Source: Nereocystis luetkeana (lineage: Eukaryota; Sar; Phaeophyceae; Laminariales; Laminariaceae). Taken from it: a DNA stretch of 64,000 nucleotides. Location: NCBI GenBank assembly GCA_031213475.1, contig JARUPZ010000005.1, positions 5,619,732 to 5,683,731 of the forward strand, given 5' to 3'. The first letter of the stretch is position 1; every line of letters starts with the position of its first letter. A model generated the notes under the pieces. That model was not told where the DNA came from, ran no database searches, and saw only the letters and a list, made by a program, of their open reading frames with translations. Shown here in pieces: positions 11,297-23,292 of this stretch. The position numbers and the translations under genes were made by a program.

Positions 11297-11778
11297 AGTA
11301 GTCCCCAAGGATCAAGAAGGGACCCTGCGCGTAAAGAGCATTTCATCCTGTTGTTGCTATTGCCGTTGTTCGTATCCCTCAGAAACCAGCGAGGAAACCT
11401 GCACCCACAGAGCACCCATCGAGTTTTTCTCGTACTTTTTAATCCCGTGGGGATCAAGGATAGAACTTGCGCTGTTATTTACCTGGTATAATTTTATCGC
11501 TTTTCGAGCTCGACTCTTATCGTAGCAGATTTCGGTTCTCCTCGGCTGCTTTCTAGACAAGCCGTGGTCACAGGTGTCCCCCCTGCCTTCTTTCCTCCGG
11601 TACTTTAAATCAAAGCCTTGATTGTGTTATTGCACACAGGGTTCATATTTTTTTTTCCCGATGACTGCGGCTCATCAGACAAGCCCTCACGAGCACGCCT
11701 ACTGCCATAAACACGAACATCAGTAAATGTACCTCCTCTCTCTCCCTCTCCTTCCCTCCCTCCCTCCCTCTCTGGACA

Positions 11779-12033
11779 GGCGTGCTGGCCACAGGCGTGC
11801 TGGCTGCAGGCGCCCCGCGCCCTGCGGGTACGCCCAGAACCAATGCCATGCCCCCCCCCCCAACCACTTCCGCCCAATTGGGTACGGCCCAGGCAGGGGT
11901 GCTCACGGCCACGCTCACGGTGGGAGGGGGGGGGGGTACGGCCACGCTCCCGGTGGGAGGGGGGGGAGTCATGGCTACGGACATGGGGGTGGGCGGGGGG
12001 GGGGGCATGGAGGAAGAGGAGGGCACCACTAAA
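11779..12033 (+). CDS. Possible Gly/His-rich terminal exon
   Basis: A long pyrimidine tract ends in ACAG at 11778, a good splice acceptor. In one frame the following sequence encodes a segment dominated by Gly, His and Arg (YGHAPGGRGG, GYGHGGGRGGGHGGRGGHH) and ends at a stop near 12033. The other two plus frames and the minus strand are also open and low in complexity (Pro- or Val/Gly-rich). Coding status and frame are therefore uncertain, and a GC-rich minisatellite of about 24 bases is an equal explanation. Confidence 0.25.
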
Positions 12034-12423
12034 CGAGGTGGGGAATTATCATGTGCCGGGAGGGGTGAACACTTCGTAAGATGTGTGTGTTTTTCGCGTT
12101 GTGCTAGCTTCTGCTCCAAAGCTTGCGATTAGACTTGCGGCTATGCCGGCCTGGGATTTAGGGTTGCCTGTAGGCCCGCTGCCCGGCCCTGCTTTTCTTT
12201 TCATGATATATTAGCGGCATACCAAGATGCAATTAGACTCCCGGAGAAAATATTTTCCTGGTGCTACAAAGTTGCTACATTGGTTTTGACGTTTTCGCCG
12301 ACAGAAAACGCGTACCAAAACGTGAAGCAAGCAGCAGTCCATCGTCCTTCCGCCCATCAGATCGGACGATAGCGCCGCCCTCCTTTTTTTTTTCTTCTTT
12401 TTTTTTGTCGCTTCCACACCCTT

Positions 12424-12990
12424 ACCGGCTCCGGCGCCCCGTGAAAATGCTGTACTTCAAGGGTGCAATTGCAGCAGTATGGTATGTACTCCTGGGTACC
12501 CTGGTGCCAAACCTTGGCATGTATGTGCCATACCCGGGTAGATACCCATCTACATTTTGAGTAGATATCCGAGTTCATATTGAGTAGATACCCGGGTATA
12601 CACCAGGGTACATTCAGAGTACATACCCTGGTGGGCCCCGACGCCCCGACCGACCCCGGCGTCCCTGTGAAAATGTTGGAGTTCAAGGGTGTTATAACAA
12701 TAGTATGGTTTGTACTCTGGGGTACCCGGGTACCAAATCTAGTCATGCGCCATACCCGGGTAGATACCCGGGTACATCTTGAGGTGATAGCCGGGTGCAT
12801 ACCCGGGTATGTACCAGGGTACATCACGCCTACTAGCAGCAGGCCCCGACGCCTTCACCGGCCCCGGCACCCCTGTAAAAATGTTTCATCTGAAAAATGT
12901 ATATAGTCGGATATGATACACACTCGGGGTTACCCGGGTGCCAAACCGGGCTATGTGTCGTGTCATACCCGGGTAGATACCCGGGTATCT
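12424..12990. repeat. Tandem repeat of about 205-215 bases, three copies, rich in TACCCGGGTA
   Basis: The blocks start near 12430, 12642 and 12843. Each has a CCCCGGCG(C/T)CCC...GTGAAAATG segment, then GGGTACCCGGGTACCAAA and several copies of the palindrome TACCCGGGTA. The copies diverge by substitution and small indels. Confidence 0.75.
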
Positions 12991-13094
12991 TGATATACCC
13001 TAGTGAACACATGCTTGTGACATTTATACACAGCTTGTATACGTTCCTGGTATTGTTTTGTTGACAAGTTGTTGAGGGTTGATAGGCCATACTG

Positions 13095-13465
13095 CCACGG
13101 GGGACCATAGTATATACTTAGGACCAAACAATGTTAGGGTCGTTTTTAACGGCACGTATTTGGCAAAAAAACTTGCCAAAAATGGCAAGTTTTTGGAAGT
13201 TTGGATTTTTGCCAAAAATAGCAAGTTTTTTGCCAAGCTTTTTGATTGATATTCCCCAAGCCCTTCGTTGGCAAGTTTTTGGAAATTTAGACTTGCTGTT
13301 TCGTTTGGCAAGTTTTTAGCAAGACTTGAAAGCCCAAATTTCCACAAACTTGCTGTTTTTGGCAAGTTTTCACCGTGTTCGTTAAAAACGACACTTCGTA
13401 AAAGTAGCGAAATGGTTAGGTTTTTGTGTGTACCGTAGGTCCTGTTTAATATGGCCCCCCGTAAT
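13095..13465. mobile_element. Pal-A element split by another inverted-repeat element
   Basis: The left part (ACGGGGGACCATAG...ACAATGTTAG) and right part (AGCGAAATGGTTAGG...CCCCCGTAATA) together make one Pal-A copy. The middle is occupied by the 254-base element at 13139-13392. Confidence 0.75.
13139..13392. mobile_element. 254-base inverted-repeat element nested in Pal-A
   Basis: The ends are GTCGTTTTTAACGGCACG and its complement CGTGTTCGTTAAAAACGAC. The interior consists of repeated GGCAAGTTTTTGG/TTGCCAAAAA words in both orientations. It has no coding capacity. Confidence 0.75.
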
Positions 13466-14090
13466 AATAGCCCGTACGTAGTGCCGTTTTGTTTACGTGC
13501 TGGCGGTGAAGGTATCCTTCTGCGCTTGCTAGTTCTTCCAGCCGGATGATTGCGAACCTGTTACGACCACGGGCTATCAATGTTCAGGGGGAAAAAAAAA
13601 ATGCTTGTGACGCGAGAACATCCATAAATCACCATCATCCGTTCTTTCCGGCAGTTGTCTGGTTGGTGAGGTACCAGGTATGTGCTTTTTGTGTATCGAG
13701 TAAGTTTGGGCATTCATCGCACTACATTTTTTTTTTTTTTACGATTTCAGTTGCCGCCATGCCTTGTAGTCTGTCTGTCTGTCTGTTGGCCTGTCTGTCA
13801 ATACGGTCTCGCGAACGAGAGGGTTTCAGTTCCACCTTGGGGCCGCGGAAGAGGGAGACGCTAGTTCTCGCGGCGCGTTGAGTCGTGGCCATCGCGTGCC
13901 GAACATGGCCGAGAATTCCGAAGCGGGCCTGATCGCATCTCTTTCGTGCAGCACAAGGCAGGGAGTTGATGCTACCCGCGCGTCATACGAGCCCGTGAAT
14001 CATCGGAGAGTCCGACATGAAAGGGAGAGCCCGACATGAAAAGCACCATCCCCTCGTCTAGACTGGACTATAACGTGGCAGCCCGCGTTA
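13466..14090. other. No recognised gene
   Basis: It contains TACCAGGTA at 13672, a T-run at 13727-13740 and a short (TGTC)n at 13771-13790. Confidence 0.4.
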
Positions 14091-14187
14091 TAACCCATTT
14101 AGAACCCCAGTCCCGTTTTGGGGACAAACTACATACTGTTTGAGTAATTTGTCCGTACCTATGGGAGTGCGGTGTTTCTAAGGGTTA
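14091..14187. mobile_element. Pal-B element
   Basis: It runs from TAACCCATTTAGAACC to TTTCTAAGGGTTAAG. The right half has diverged (TACCTATGGGAGTGCGG). Confidence 0.75.
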
Positions 14188-14754
14188 AGTGTCGCGTGAC
14201 CAGATGTATTTTTTTGTTGTTGTAACCGTCAGTTTTTCATTCCGCATGCCTTCCCCTCTCTTTTCAAACTCCCTTCGGGACTCCGAGTATAGCGACTAAT
14301 ACGTACGTGTAGATCAACGAGACATCTGGGGATCACACCCGTCTTACGAACAGCGTGAACGCCCAGCGGCACTGGCAGGACCATGTTGTGCCCTTGCCAT
14401 GCGGCTCCTCGTATTCGGGCACCAACCATTGTACCCCCCCCCCAACCCCCCCCCCCCCCCCTATTTTATATAGGATGGGTTGGCGTCGGTTGGCAACGAC
14501 ACTGTAAAACATGCCGCTCACTACTTGAGCTAGACAACCAGGGTACCGTTTTTTTTTTTTTTTTTTTTTTTGGCGGTCACCCACAGCCGGTTGTCGAGTT
14601 AGATCATTTTATGCGAGGTCAAGAATCTTTACTTCGCACAATTGGGAATGGTCGCATCATGTAGTGTTCAAGGGAAGGCACCCAAGAGGCAGTTACATAG
14701 TACTCCCATTGCTGTCTCTGGAAATGCCTACTCCGGAAATTATATCAACTCATT

Positions 14755-14986
14755 GAAGCCGTCGTCCATATGCAAGTCCGCCTCAAAAGCGGTTCTTAGT
14801 AGGATGCAGCTCGCCCTTCATGCGACTCGCCCTCCACCTCACGGCGCTTCGCGCTTGGTGCAAGCTATGTCTGCCTGGTCGGTGAAAACCCGACATGCTC
14901 CGTCCCGGCATTGTAGGGATGCGAGGGTCTATGGTCATACGGCTACGGCCATGCATGAGATCGAGTACATCTCTCCTATCGAGTAC

Positions 14987-15023
<37 letters not shown>

Positions 15024-15024
15024 C
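14755..15024 (+). repeat. C-tailed interspersed repeat, copy 1
   Basis: It reads AAGTCCGCCTCA ... CTGCCTGGTCGGTGAAAACC ... CCCGGCATTGTAGGGATGCG ... TACGGCCATGCATGAGATCG ... TCGAGTAC and ends in about 34 consecutive C (14988-15022). It is the longest and best preserved copy. Confidence 0.8.
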
Positions 15025-15535
15025 CAAATGACGCAGCGGCCACAATGGTTGATGTAACCGTCACTTTCGTTTCCGTCTATATCCCCCCTCCGAAGCCTCG
15101 AGAGGGGTTAACGTTGGAGATGAACGACCAAACGCACACACTCTCTCGCCAACGCACCCCACTCCTTCTACCTATTACTCCGCTAGAATGTATACCCCCC
15201 CCCACCCCCCCCCACCCCTCCCCCCCCCCCCTCCTTTGTACTTCGTTCATGCATTGTTGGGCTGGCGTCGGCTGGCGATGATGCTGTCACACACGCTTCT
15301 TGCTGCGTGAGCTAGACAACCAGGGAGCCGTTTTTTTTCTGTCGGCGGTCACGACGGCTGGCGGTCGAGATGTTTTTCATTAGTGCGGGGGGGGAAGAAC
15401 CCTAGCGCCGCACAAGACGGGATTTATCGTACCCCGTAGTGTGTAGATTGCAAGCGCCCATGAAGCAGTTACATAGTACCGGGTATACTAATACCCATCG
15501 CAGTCTCTGAAAAGTGGCTACACACTATAAACAAA

Positions 15536-15806
15536 TCAATCGACTCGAAGCTGCCATCCACATTTCAAAGTCCGCCTCACAGGAGGTTCGGGTAGCAAAA
15601 GATGCAGCCCACCCCTCATGCGACTCGCCCAACACCTCACGTTTCCGCTTCGCGCTTGGTGCAAGCAAACAATGTTTTTTACGCCTGGTGGGGGGAAAAC
15701 CCGACGAACTCCGTCCCAGCAATGCATGCTAGGAATGCGAGGGTCTACGGTCATCCGACAGCGGCCATGCTTGTCTTTGAGTACACCCCCCCCCCCGCCC
15801 CCCGCT
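15536..15806 (+). repeat. C-tailed interspersed repeat, copy 2
   Basis: The order of blocks matches copy 1, with diverged sequence. It ends GAGTACA followed by C-runs broken by one G. Confidence 0.75.
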
Positions 15807-16577
15807 TGTTTTATTAGACGTGGTTACGAGCGTTCCAGTTAGGTTGGTCCACCGCGCCACCCCGACCACTACCGCCTTCGCCAACACCCCCGCCCCCCCC
15901 CCCCACCCCCCCCTCTTCGCCCGACTCCGGCACCATCCAATCTTGACCCCACAGGTGCTCGGCCGCCAGCGTTGGTCTATTTTTTTTTTGTGCCATCCGC
16001 AAAAAAAAAAAAAAAACAACGAAAACGAAAACGAGAAGCAAGGAAAAACAAAAAAACGATAAAAAAAAAACAAAAAAGCCGAAAGGCAACGGACGAGAAA
16101 AAACGAAATGGCACAGCGGACAAAAACGCGTGTCAAGGAACGACAAGAAACAGCGGGCGGAAAAAACCAAGCAACAAACGAAGAAACGAACGGACGTTTA
16201 GTAACATATACTCCAGCGTGAAAACAAAAAAGGACGGGCGAGAAACGAGAGGGTAGCGTAGCACGAAGCAGCAACTACAGTAGAGGAAGCTATTCGGGTA
16301 CAATAGGATAAAAAAACAGAGTGCTGCATTTTTAGTGGGGGGCGGGGCGGGAAGCAGAGCGGCCCCGAGACACGGGGCTTGGGTTGGGGTTTCCCGTGGC
16401 AGCGAGGGGAGGAAAGCGGGGTTCAGGTACAGCAGAAAGGCATACGTGCGTACGTTCTGCATGGTTCTTCGGCGGAGCACGGCCTTTCCAACTGGAGCAC
16501 AGCGATGCCGTGTAATATGAATTTTGTTCCTAGATGAGTGCGCCATCGGTCTAACAGTTTGGCGCGGGTTGGGTAAA
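15807..16577. other. Simple-sequence-rich spacer
   Basis: C-rich (15850-15915) and A-rich (16000-16080) low-complexity DNA. Long open frames on both strands are composition effects. No gene was recognised. Confidence 0.45.
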
Positions 16578-16582
16578 CAATC

Positions 16583-16583
<1 letters not shown>

Positions 16584-16613
<30 letters not shown>

Positions 16614-16720
16614 GTATGGAAACCCTTACGCGCCAAGGTGGGAGGGGGGAGGGTGCACTCGATAGGAGATATGTGCTCGATCTCAGGCATGGCCGTAGTC
16701 GTATGACCATAGACCCTCGC
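16584..16720 (-). repeat. C-tailed interspersed repeat, copy 3 (inverted)
   Basis: On the minus strand it reads TACGGCCATGCCTGAGATCG ... CGAGTGCA and ends in oligo(C), seen as about 30 G at 16583-16611. A 40-base block next to the G-run (TTGTATGGAAACCCTTACGC) is repeated at 16755 after a second G-run. Confidence 0.65.
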
Positions 16721-17952
16721 GGTTGGGGTGACAATCTGGAGGGGGGGGGGGGGGGTTGTATGGAAACCCTTACGCGCCAAGGTGGGGAGGGAAAATGGGC
16801 ATTTTTGTACAATATTGTGCGGACACTATATACCAATAGTGTATTGTACTATGGCGATACTGCTGCTATTATAATGTGCTGAAACAAACACTCCTTCGAT
16901 ATTGTGTTTGCGTACTTCGTACCTGGTACGTCGTAGCGTGGTGTTTGCAGTGGATGTGAGACCCTCCTATTTTTAGCAGTATTTTCTACGTAAATACTCT
17001 ATAGGCTCCTTGGTAAAGCCGTGAGTAGTCACCAACTGGTTACTAGTCGGGCTAAAAGTCGTTTTCCGGAGGTACCGATTACCCGACATATGTTACGTGT
17101 CCATGGTGCTGGTATATTCTAGATTCATTTTTGTTTCCGTCTGTTTAGTGACCAGGGAGGATTCCAAGGAAATGAGCTCGTAATGTCAGAACATCATATA
17201 ATAGGAAGGATTAGTTGTATGCGGGGTAGATATTTTGTTTCATTTTTCGGGCGCCCCCCCCCCCCCCCCCCCCCCCCTTGCTCGGTTGGTTTGGATCGCT
17301 TCACTCGTCTGACCTATCAAGCCGGCAAGTCGGCTGGCCTTCAATCAACTGGCTTCATCAGCCGACCCTCCCACTAAGTCAGTTAGTCGGCTAACTTCAC
17401 CTGCCGAGCAGTTACTCGTTGCGAAATCCTGCCAACTCGCAGCTTAACCTCTTGGGCGTAGATAGGAGTAGGCTCGCACCCGCTTCAACCATTCAGAACT
17501 GCAGTCCCAAACCACTCAAATCCTATGTGCTTTGTCCCCAAACCGGGGCTGCGCTCCTAAAAAGTGGAAAACGGCTGTGCACCAAACTCTCAGAGGAAGA
17601 AATCCGCCTACTGACTGTAAGATGTGTGTCGCCCTCTGGGCTCCATACAAAGTTGTCAACGCCTCGGAACGCGTAACGTCTCGAAAACCGTTACCGCCTC
17701 GAATAGCAAAAATCGCCTCCGAAGGCAAAAGCACCACTTCCAGAAGCATCGAGGCGAGTGTTTGCGTGTATACAGAGCAGTCTTGACGTTTTATACAACC
17801 GAAGCAGAAGGTTGAAAATATATACATCAGGCATGTCGGATCCAGCGATAGAGGGCATTAAGTGTGTTCATATTCCCTCAGTCGGCAATGGTTGATGCAA
17901 TGGTTGAGCAGCTCCTCCGTCAGTCAGTCAGAAATGTGTGGGCTGTACTATT
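16721..17952. other. No recognised gene
   Basis: It holds TACCTGGTA at 16920, a C-run at 17254-17278, a degenerate Pal-B-like copy at about 17485-17569 (CTGCAGTCCC ... GTCCCCAAACCGGGGCTGCG) and otherwise unique sequence. Confidence 0.4.
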
Positions 17953-18057
17953 TTACGGGGGGCCATAGTTAATAGGACCAAATATTGTTTGTGAGAATGG
18001 TCGAACATATAGGTTTTCATGTATACCATAGGTCCTATTAACTATGGTCCCCCGTAA
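17953..18057. mobile_element. Pal-A element
   Basis: It has near-perfect inverted ends, TTACGGGGGGCCATAGTTAA and TTAACTATGGTCCCCCGTAA. It lies just downstream of the GH10 gene. Confidence 0.9.
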
Positions 18058-18215
18058 TATTAACCAAGTAAACCCCTATATTACCGTACGGTATACCACG
18101 GGTCCTTACGAAGACCCAACAACGGGCCTTATACTTCCGTCCATTTAGAGTGGTACGACACGTACGTCTACTGTAGTACGTACCAGGTACGTACGTGAGC
18201 TCTCACCCACTGTTG

Positions 18216-18445
18216 TGAACGGAACACCGAAGTCGTATTCTCCGAGGTTTGTTTTTCGGTTTTTTCCCCGCCGACAACCGACATTTGTTCTTTTTCGGTT
18301 TATTTGCGAAGCACCGACCAAAACCGACCCCACCTTTTCGCTTCTTTTCTCGGTTTTCTCCATTCTCGTTTTGTTCGGTTTTGAGCCTGCTTCAAAAAAA
18401 CCCGACCGAAACCGACCGACATTTCAAAACCGACGGAGCCATTTT
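18216..18445. repeat. CCGAAACCGACC-rich dispersed repeat
   Basis: Repeated words TTTTTCGG, ACCGACCAAAACCGACC and CCGACCGACATTTC recur here and again at 31155-31715. This suggests a degenerate interspersed element whose boundaries I cannot fix. Confidence 0.45.
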
Positions 18446-18476
18446 TCGATATCGGTTCAGACCACCACTACAGCTC

Positions 18477-18606
18477 TCACCCGTTTTCGCCGTTGGTCGA
18501 GCGCGGTGCCTGCAGGAGGGCGTCGCGAATGGCGGCCACCGCGCGCTTCGGCTTGAAGTTCTCGTCCCACGGGAGGGGGTTGTCCGGCTTGTAGAAGTCG
18601 TGCACC
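18477..18606 (-). CDS. GH10 exon 8 (C-terminus)
   Basis: The acceptor GAGGCAG precedes a single G that completes the Trp codon of RYSW, followed by VHDFYKPDNPLPWDENF, KPKRAV and a stop at 18479-18477. This is the usual GH10 ending, in which a Pro-rich loop and a Lys-Pro segment precede the last helix. Confidence 0.9.
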
Positions 18607-21600
18607 CTGCCTCACCGCCACCCGCCACCCCCATCCCGTGTGGGCAGTTGTTAAAAGACAGAAATAAAATAAACACCTGGTACATCTGTTTATATATATA
18701 TACAAGGCGCTTCGCTCCGCGGGCGGCCTACGCCGCCCGCTACGCTCGCTCAGGAAGGAAAAAAGTACATCAAATTATGCGAAGAGAACAGAGGTCCACG
18801 ATTGAGTTTAGTTTTTTCAAGGATCGTAATTGCAAACCGGCGACTTGATAATGCCAAGAGTCCCGCCGCCATGCTTCAGGAAAAAACAGCTCCGACGTCA
18901 GCTTGGATGCCACATATACGTTTCGCGTCGCGGATGTCGTACGTACGTACATACACCCCAGGTAGGGTACTACTGTCTGTACTTATTTTCTTCTGTTGAT
19001 ATGCTCTATGTCTGTACTGTATGCACGAAGAAAGCGAAAGCACAGCACGGCACAGCAGCAAAAACAATGAACATGAAACCGAAAACTCGGAAAGGAAACC
19101 CCCCCCCCGTCCCCTCTCGTGCATAAATGTTCTGCCTGATTGGAACACCTTACACCCGGTCGAAAAGAAGAAAAGAAAAAATCGCACAGAAGAGCTTCTC
19201 TCTCAGCCTCGTACGCCGCCCGCCCCTCTCGCGACGACCTCGCTACCGATTCGGTCCGGGTAAAGCTTTCATCACTCTCTGCCACAATCAGCCACGTCGC
19301 CCGCCTCGCGTGAAGCCCGGTGCTCACCGTGGCCGTCGTTCGCCAGCTCGATAACGTTGGTGTTCAAACTGCACTCGGCCCTCTTTCAACTTCAGCGTGG
19401 TCGCAAAAATAAGCACCGCTTGAATATTATATTGCCGTCCCGAACGACCTTAATACCTCGTACATACTCTATCAACAATCATAAATCGAAGCCAGACAAA
19501 GCCGGTTCATGCATCCCTCGTGTCTCGAGGCACACGCGACGCTTAGGCACGAAAGCGGCGACCGCGCTCCTTGCAACCCCCCCTCTACCCGCCAGCACCC
19601 GCTGGCACCCGCGACGGTGCTGGGTCCTCCCGCGATGCCGTGCTCGGAGAACACGCACGCACACGAAACGAAAGAAGAAGAAAGGAAGAAATGATCGAGA
19701 AAACAAAGAACTGCTGGAAAGGTCCGGCAAGTAATGAAAGGAGGCGGTTTGGAAGTGGGAGCTCTGAGAGGCCAGGGATGCACCAACCGAGCACGCTCAG
19801 GGGTTGTGATCTAAGTATGTAGTTCTATATATATATGCGTGCCAGAGGAGTATTGACGATTGACGTACCACTATGTCCGGAAATATAGTGCCCGTTCGAT
19901 GTTGAAATCAGGTTCCGAACGGGTGTAATATGGTATCGGCCAGGGTGGTTAACCTTTTTAGAACCGCAGTCCCATATGTGGGGACAAACTACTTAAATTT
20001 CAAGTAGTTTGTCCCCAAAACGGGACTGCGGTTCTAAAGTCTTCCCCCATGTTTCCCGTCACGAACGAACAGCCCGTTATGCTGTGCTGGATCTGTTTAC
20101 AGCACCGATCCAACCCAGAGAAGATGAGCTGGATAAAGCAACGATTGTACGGCTCCCAATCGGCAACATCAGCTATTAATATGAATAGTACTGCTGTGGA
20201 TAGATCATACAGGCCATACGTATTTCTGGTCTGAAAGCTCTCTTTACGGGGGGCCATAGAAAAGCCGGTCGCCCCGGTGGTTCAAGTGGTTAACCTCGAA
20301 TTCTACTTGTTTGAGTCCTGGGTTCGAGCCCCAGGTGGGTCGGACTTTGACTTTATTTGCAAAAATAAAAATAAAAAAGATTCAATTGTTGAGAGCGCCT
20401 TGCAGAGTGCGTAGGCACAATTCGATGCGAGTCGACGAGGGAAGAAAAGGCTGAAATCTTCTCGCGATAAAAATGAAGGCACCTACCGTAGCGGGAAGGG
20501 GGGAGTAGAGAGCCTGCTATGTGACCCCCGGATCTGAGTTACGAGTGGGAAGGAGAGAGAGAAGACAAATCTTCTCGCGATAAAAATGAAGGCACGTACC
20601 GTAGCGGGAAGGGGGGAGTAGAGAGCCTGCTATGTGACCCCGGATCTGAGTTACGAGTGGGAAGGAGAGAGAGAAGACTATGTGCGAAGATAATAAATGG
20701 GATGAGCAGAAAAAAAAAAAAAAAGTAAACAGGACCAAATGTTGTTATTTATAGTAAAAATAGGGAAACACATAGGTTTCTGCCTGTACCGTAGGTCCTC
20801 TTTACTATGGTCCCCCGTAAATAGATCATTAGCCGGGGCTCGACCGTTCTGTCCAAACGCTCGTGCACGTTTCCCCTCGCCAACTGAGCAAAAACTCACC
20901 AGCTGTAGCGGTCGGAGAATCCCCAGAGAGTGAAACCGTCGAACGCCTCCTCCGGCAGGCACGCCCCGAGCACGTCTCCGTAGATGTCTGACTGCGCCTT
21001 TTGCGCGTCCACGCCCTCGGGGAGCTGAGAGGTGCCGCATCGGGTGTATAGACAACAGTGTACAGTAGTATACATCATTGGCGATCGATACGACTACGGA
21101 AATATATCAATGTATGGATAACTGGGAGAGAGGTGGAATACCTCGCTTTATCTGGTTATCGTATATATTACCACGCTGTCCCCAAATATACAAATATAAC
21201 GATATTTTGTACAAAAAAAAAACTGAAACGGGGACAAAAAGTGTAGGGTTGTTCCGACAATGCAGCTCGTTCGGAACATGCGACTCGTAGCCCAAATCAC
21301 CTCACGTGTGGCCCGCGCTTGGTGCGAGCGAATATCTGCCTGGTCGGTGAAAAGTCGACGTGCTCCGTCCCGGCATTGTATGTTCTAGGGATACCGGGGG
21401 GATAAAGTCACGCGACTACGGACATGCATCAAGATAAGTGCACCCCCCCTCCCCCCACCCTGGTGCAATAAGCAATGCCTGCCTGGTCGGTGAAAACCCG
21501 ACGTGCTCCGTCCCGGCATTGTACGGATGCGAGGGTCTATGGTCATACGACGACGGCCATGCATGGTAATGAGTACCCCCCCCCCCCCCCGACCCTCCCT

Positions 21601-23258
21601 CAACATGTTGACCTGGCCTTGCGCACGCGTCACCATCCGTTAGCGCGCGCGTCCAATCCACCGGCTTCACGTTTCGGCGGTTAAAATTTGAATACCGTGC
21701 ACTGCATCCATCGCGTCACTGCGTAGTGGATTAAAAACAGCAATGTCACGAAAAAAATACATATATATGAACGACAGCAGTACCCGAAATAGTAAAAAAA
21801 AGGTGTATATACGGGGTAAGGGAGCAAAAACAAAAAGCATAAAATAAAAAAAGGAGAGAACGACGAGAAAGACAAATGGGAAAACCAATCCACTCCTGTC
21901 AACGTTGTCAGGGGGAACAACTACTATCATACCCCCCGTACGCCGGTATACACTACATGGTGCCTGGTGGGCAATACAAAACCCGTAGCAAAAACCCTTT
22001 GATTGAAGCGTCAAGCACAACTTGCAAAATCTGAGCTCCGGCGATAGTATCCTCGATCTCCCACACCAGCTGGCGTCTCGAATAGTATATCAAGTTTCAG
22101 AAAAGGATGAGCTTATGCTGCACATACATACGCCGTACGTCAGAACGATAAAAAAAAAAAACTGCTTCCTGGTACTATAGTTGTCGCCTGAAGGCCGAGG
22201 GAAAGAACACAACAACAACAACAACAACAACAACAACGAAAAATTCTCCCCGATTTTTCCTCCCCGTCGTGTGAGCTCCTCACCCCTGCAATGCGGACGT
22301 CCATCTCGCTGATGTTGACGGACAGCCCCAGCTTGCCGAGGCGGCGCACCTGACGGCTCACAGAGTGCGGGGTAGGGGTCCGGCGCAGCCCGGTTCCTGC
22401 CGCGTCGAAGTGCGCCTGCAGCCCCACCCCGTGTACGGGCACCCCCCTCTCCTTCATGCCTGCCCGAGGAAACCCAAGAAGGCGTTTTCGATAAGGGGGC
22501 GGGGGGGGGGGGGGGGGGGGGGGGTGTACTCGATAGGAGAGATGTACTCGATATCATGCATGGCCGTAGTCGTATGACTTGGGGAGGGGGGCAGGGGGTT
22601 ATCATGAGGTGTACGGTTTCGTGCTGTGCCGGGTGGTATGGGAGCGGGCTTCCGTGGGGAAGGGGGAGGGGGGGGTAGGACAGGGCAGGACAGGGTAAGG
22701 TAGGTTAGGATACGGTAGAGTGAGCACAAGCGGGAGGACAAAACTGTGTAAGACGGATGTTGTGTTACAGAAAATTCGTACAGCAGTTTGGTGGTATGTG
22801 CGTGCAATTCGCACAAGAGCGGCGACTCCGTCGAAAGGGTGGCGACGGGGGCGAGGGCTCGGCAAGGTAGACAGACTTCCTAATTACTACAAAACCTTCT
22901 ACAACTGCAAACCTAAACGTCGCACTCTGATTCCAAACGGCCCGTCTCCGAAACGTGAGAGGGGTGAAACACAGTACAGGGGATGCTCAAGGGCGAAAAA
23001 CGGAAAAAAAGTTGACGAACCAGACAGGATGCAGCCTTGGTGGACACACACCGGGAAATGAAATGAAGCAGCGACGGACAACGTGCGACCACGGAGTACA
23101 TAAAAGGTAGACAAACTGATGGAAGAACATCGCCCATCATTATCATCACAATCATCATCATCACAATCATCGTCATCATCATCATTATCATCTTTAAAAT
23201 CATCATCTTCATCGTCATCATCATCATCATCATCATCATCATTATCATCATCATCATT

Positions 23259-23292
<34 letters not shown>

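Larger units (their letters stand above)
9300..11480. repeat. Dispersed 50-base repeat (GGATCAAGGA...CCTGCGCCCACAGAGC)
   Basis: Related blocks occur near 9318, 10668, 11112, 11302, 11388 and 11450. Each has a GATCAAGGA-type word followed by AACCTGCGCCC and AGAGC(A/G). No gene was recognised in this stretch, which also holds a G-run at 9429-9450 and (CTG)n at 9640-9664. Confidence 0.5.
14437..15810 (+). repeat. Tandem pair of a 0.6-kb repeat unit bounded by oligo(C)
   Basis: Unit 1 (about 14437-15024) and unit 2 (about 15187-15800) share the same series of blocks: oligo(C), TTGGCGTCGG, GAGCTAGACAACCAGGG, a T-run, GCGGTCAC, GCAGTTACATAGTAC, AAGTCCGCCTCA, TCGGTGAAAACCCGAC and a terminal oligo(C). 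The second part of each unit is the C-tailed repeat found elsewhere in the window. Confidence 0.7.

Noticed and set aside
15729-16274. Phe-rich minus-strand protein
   Set aside because: It is a translation of A-rich and G/C-run low-complexity DNA.
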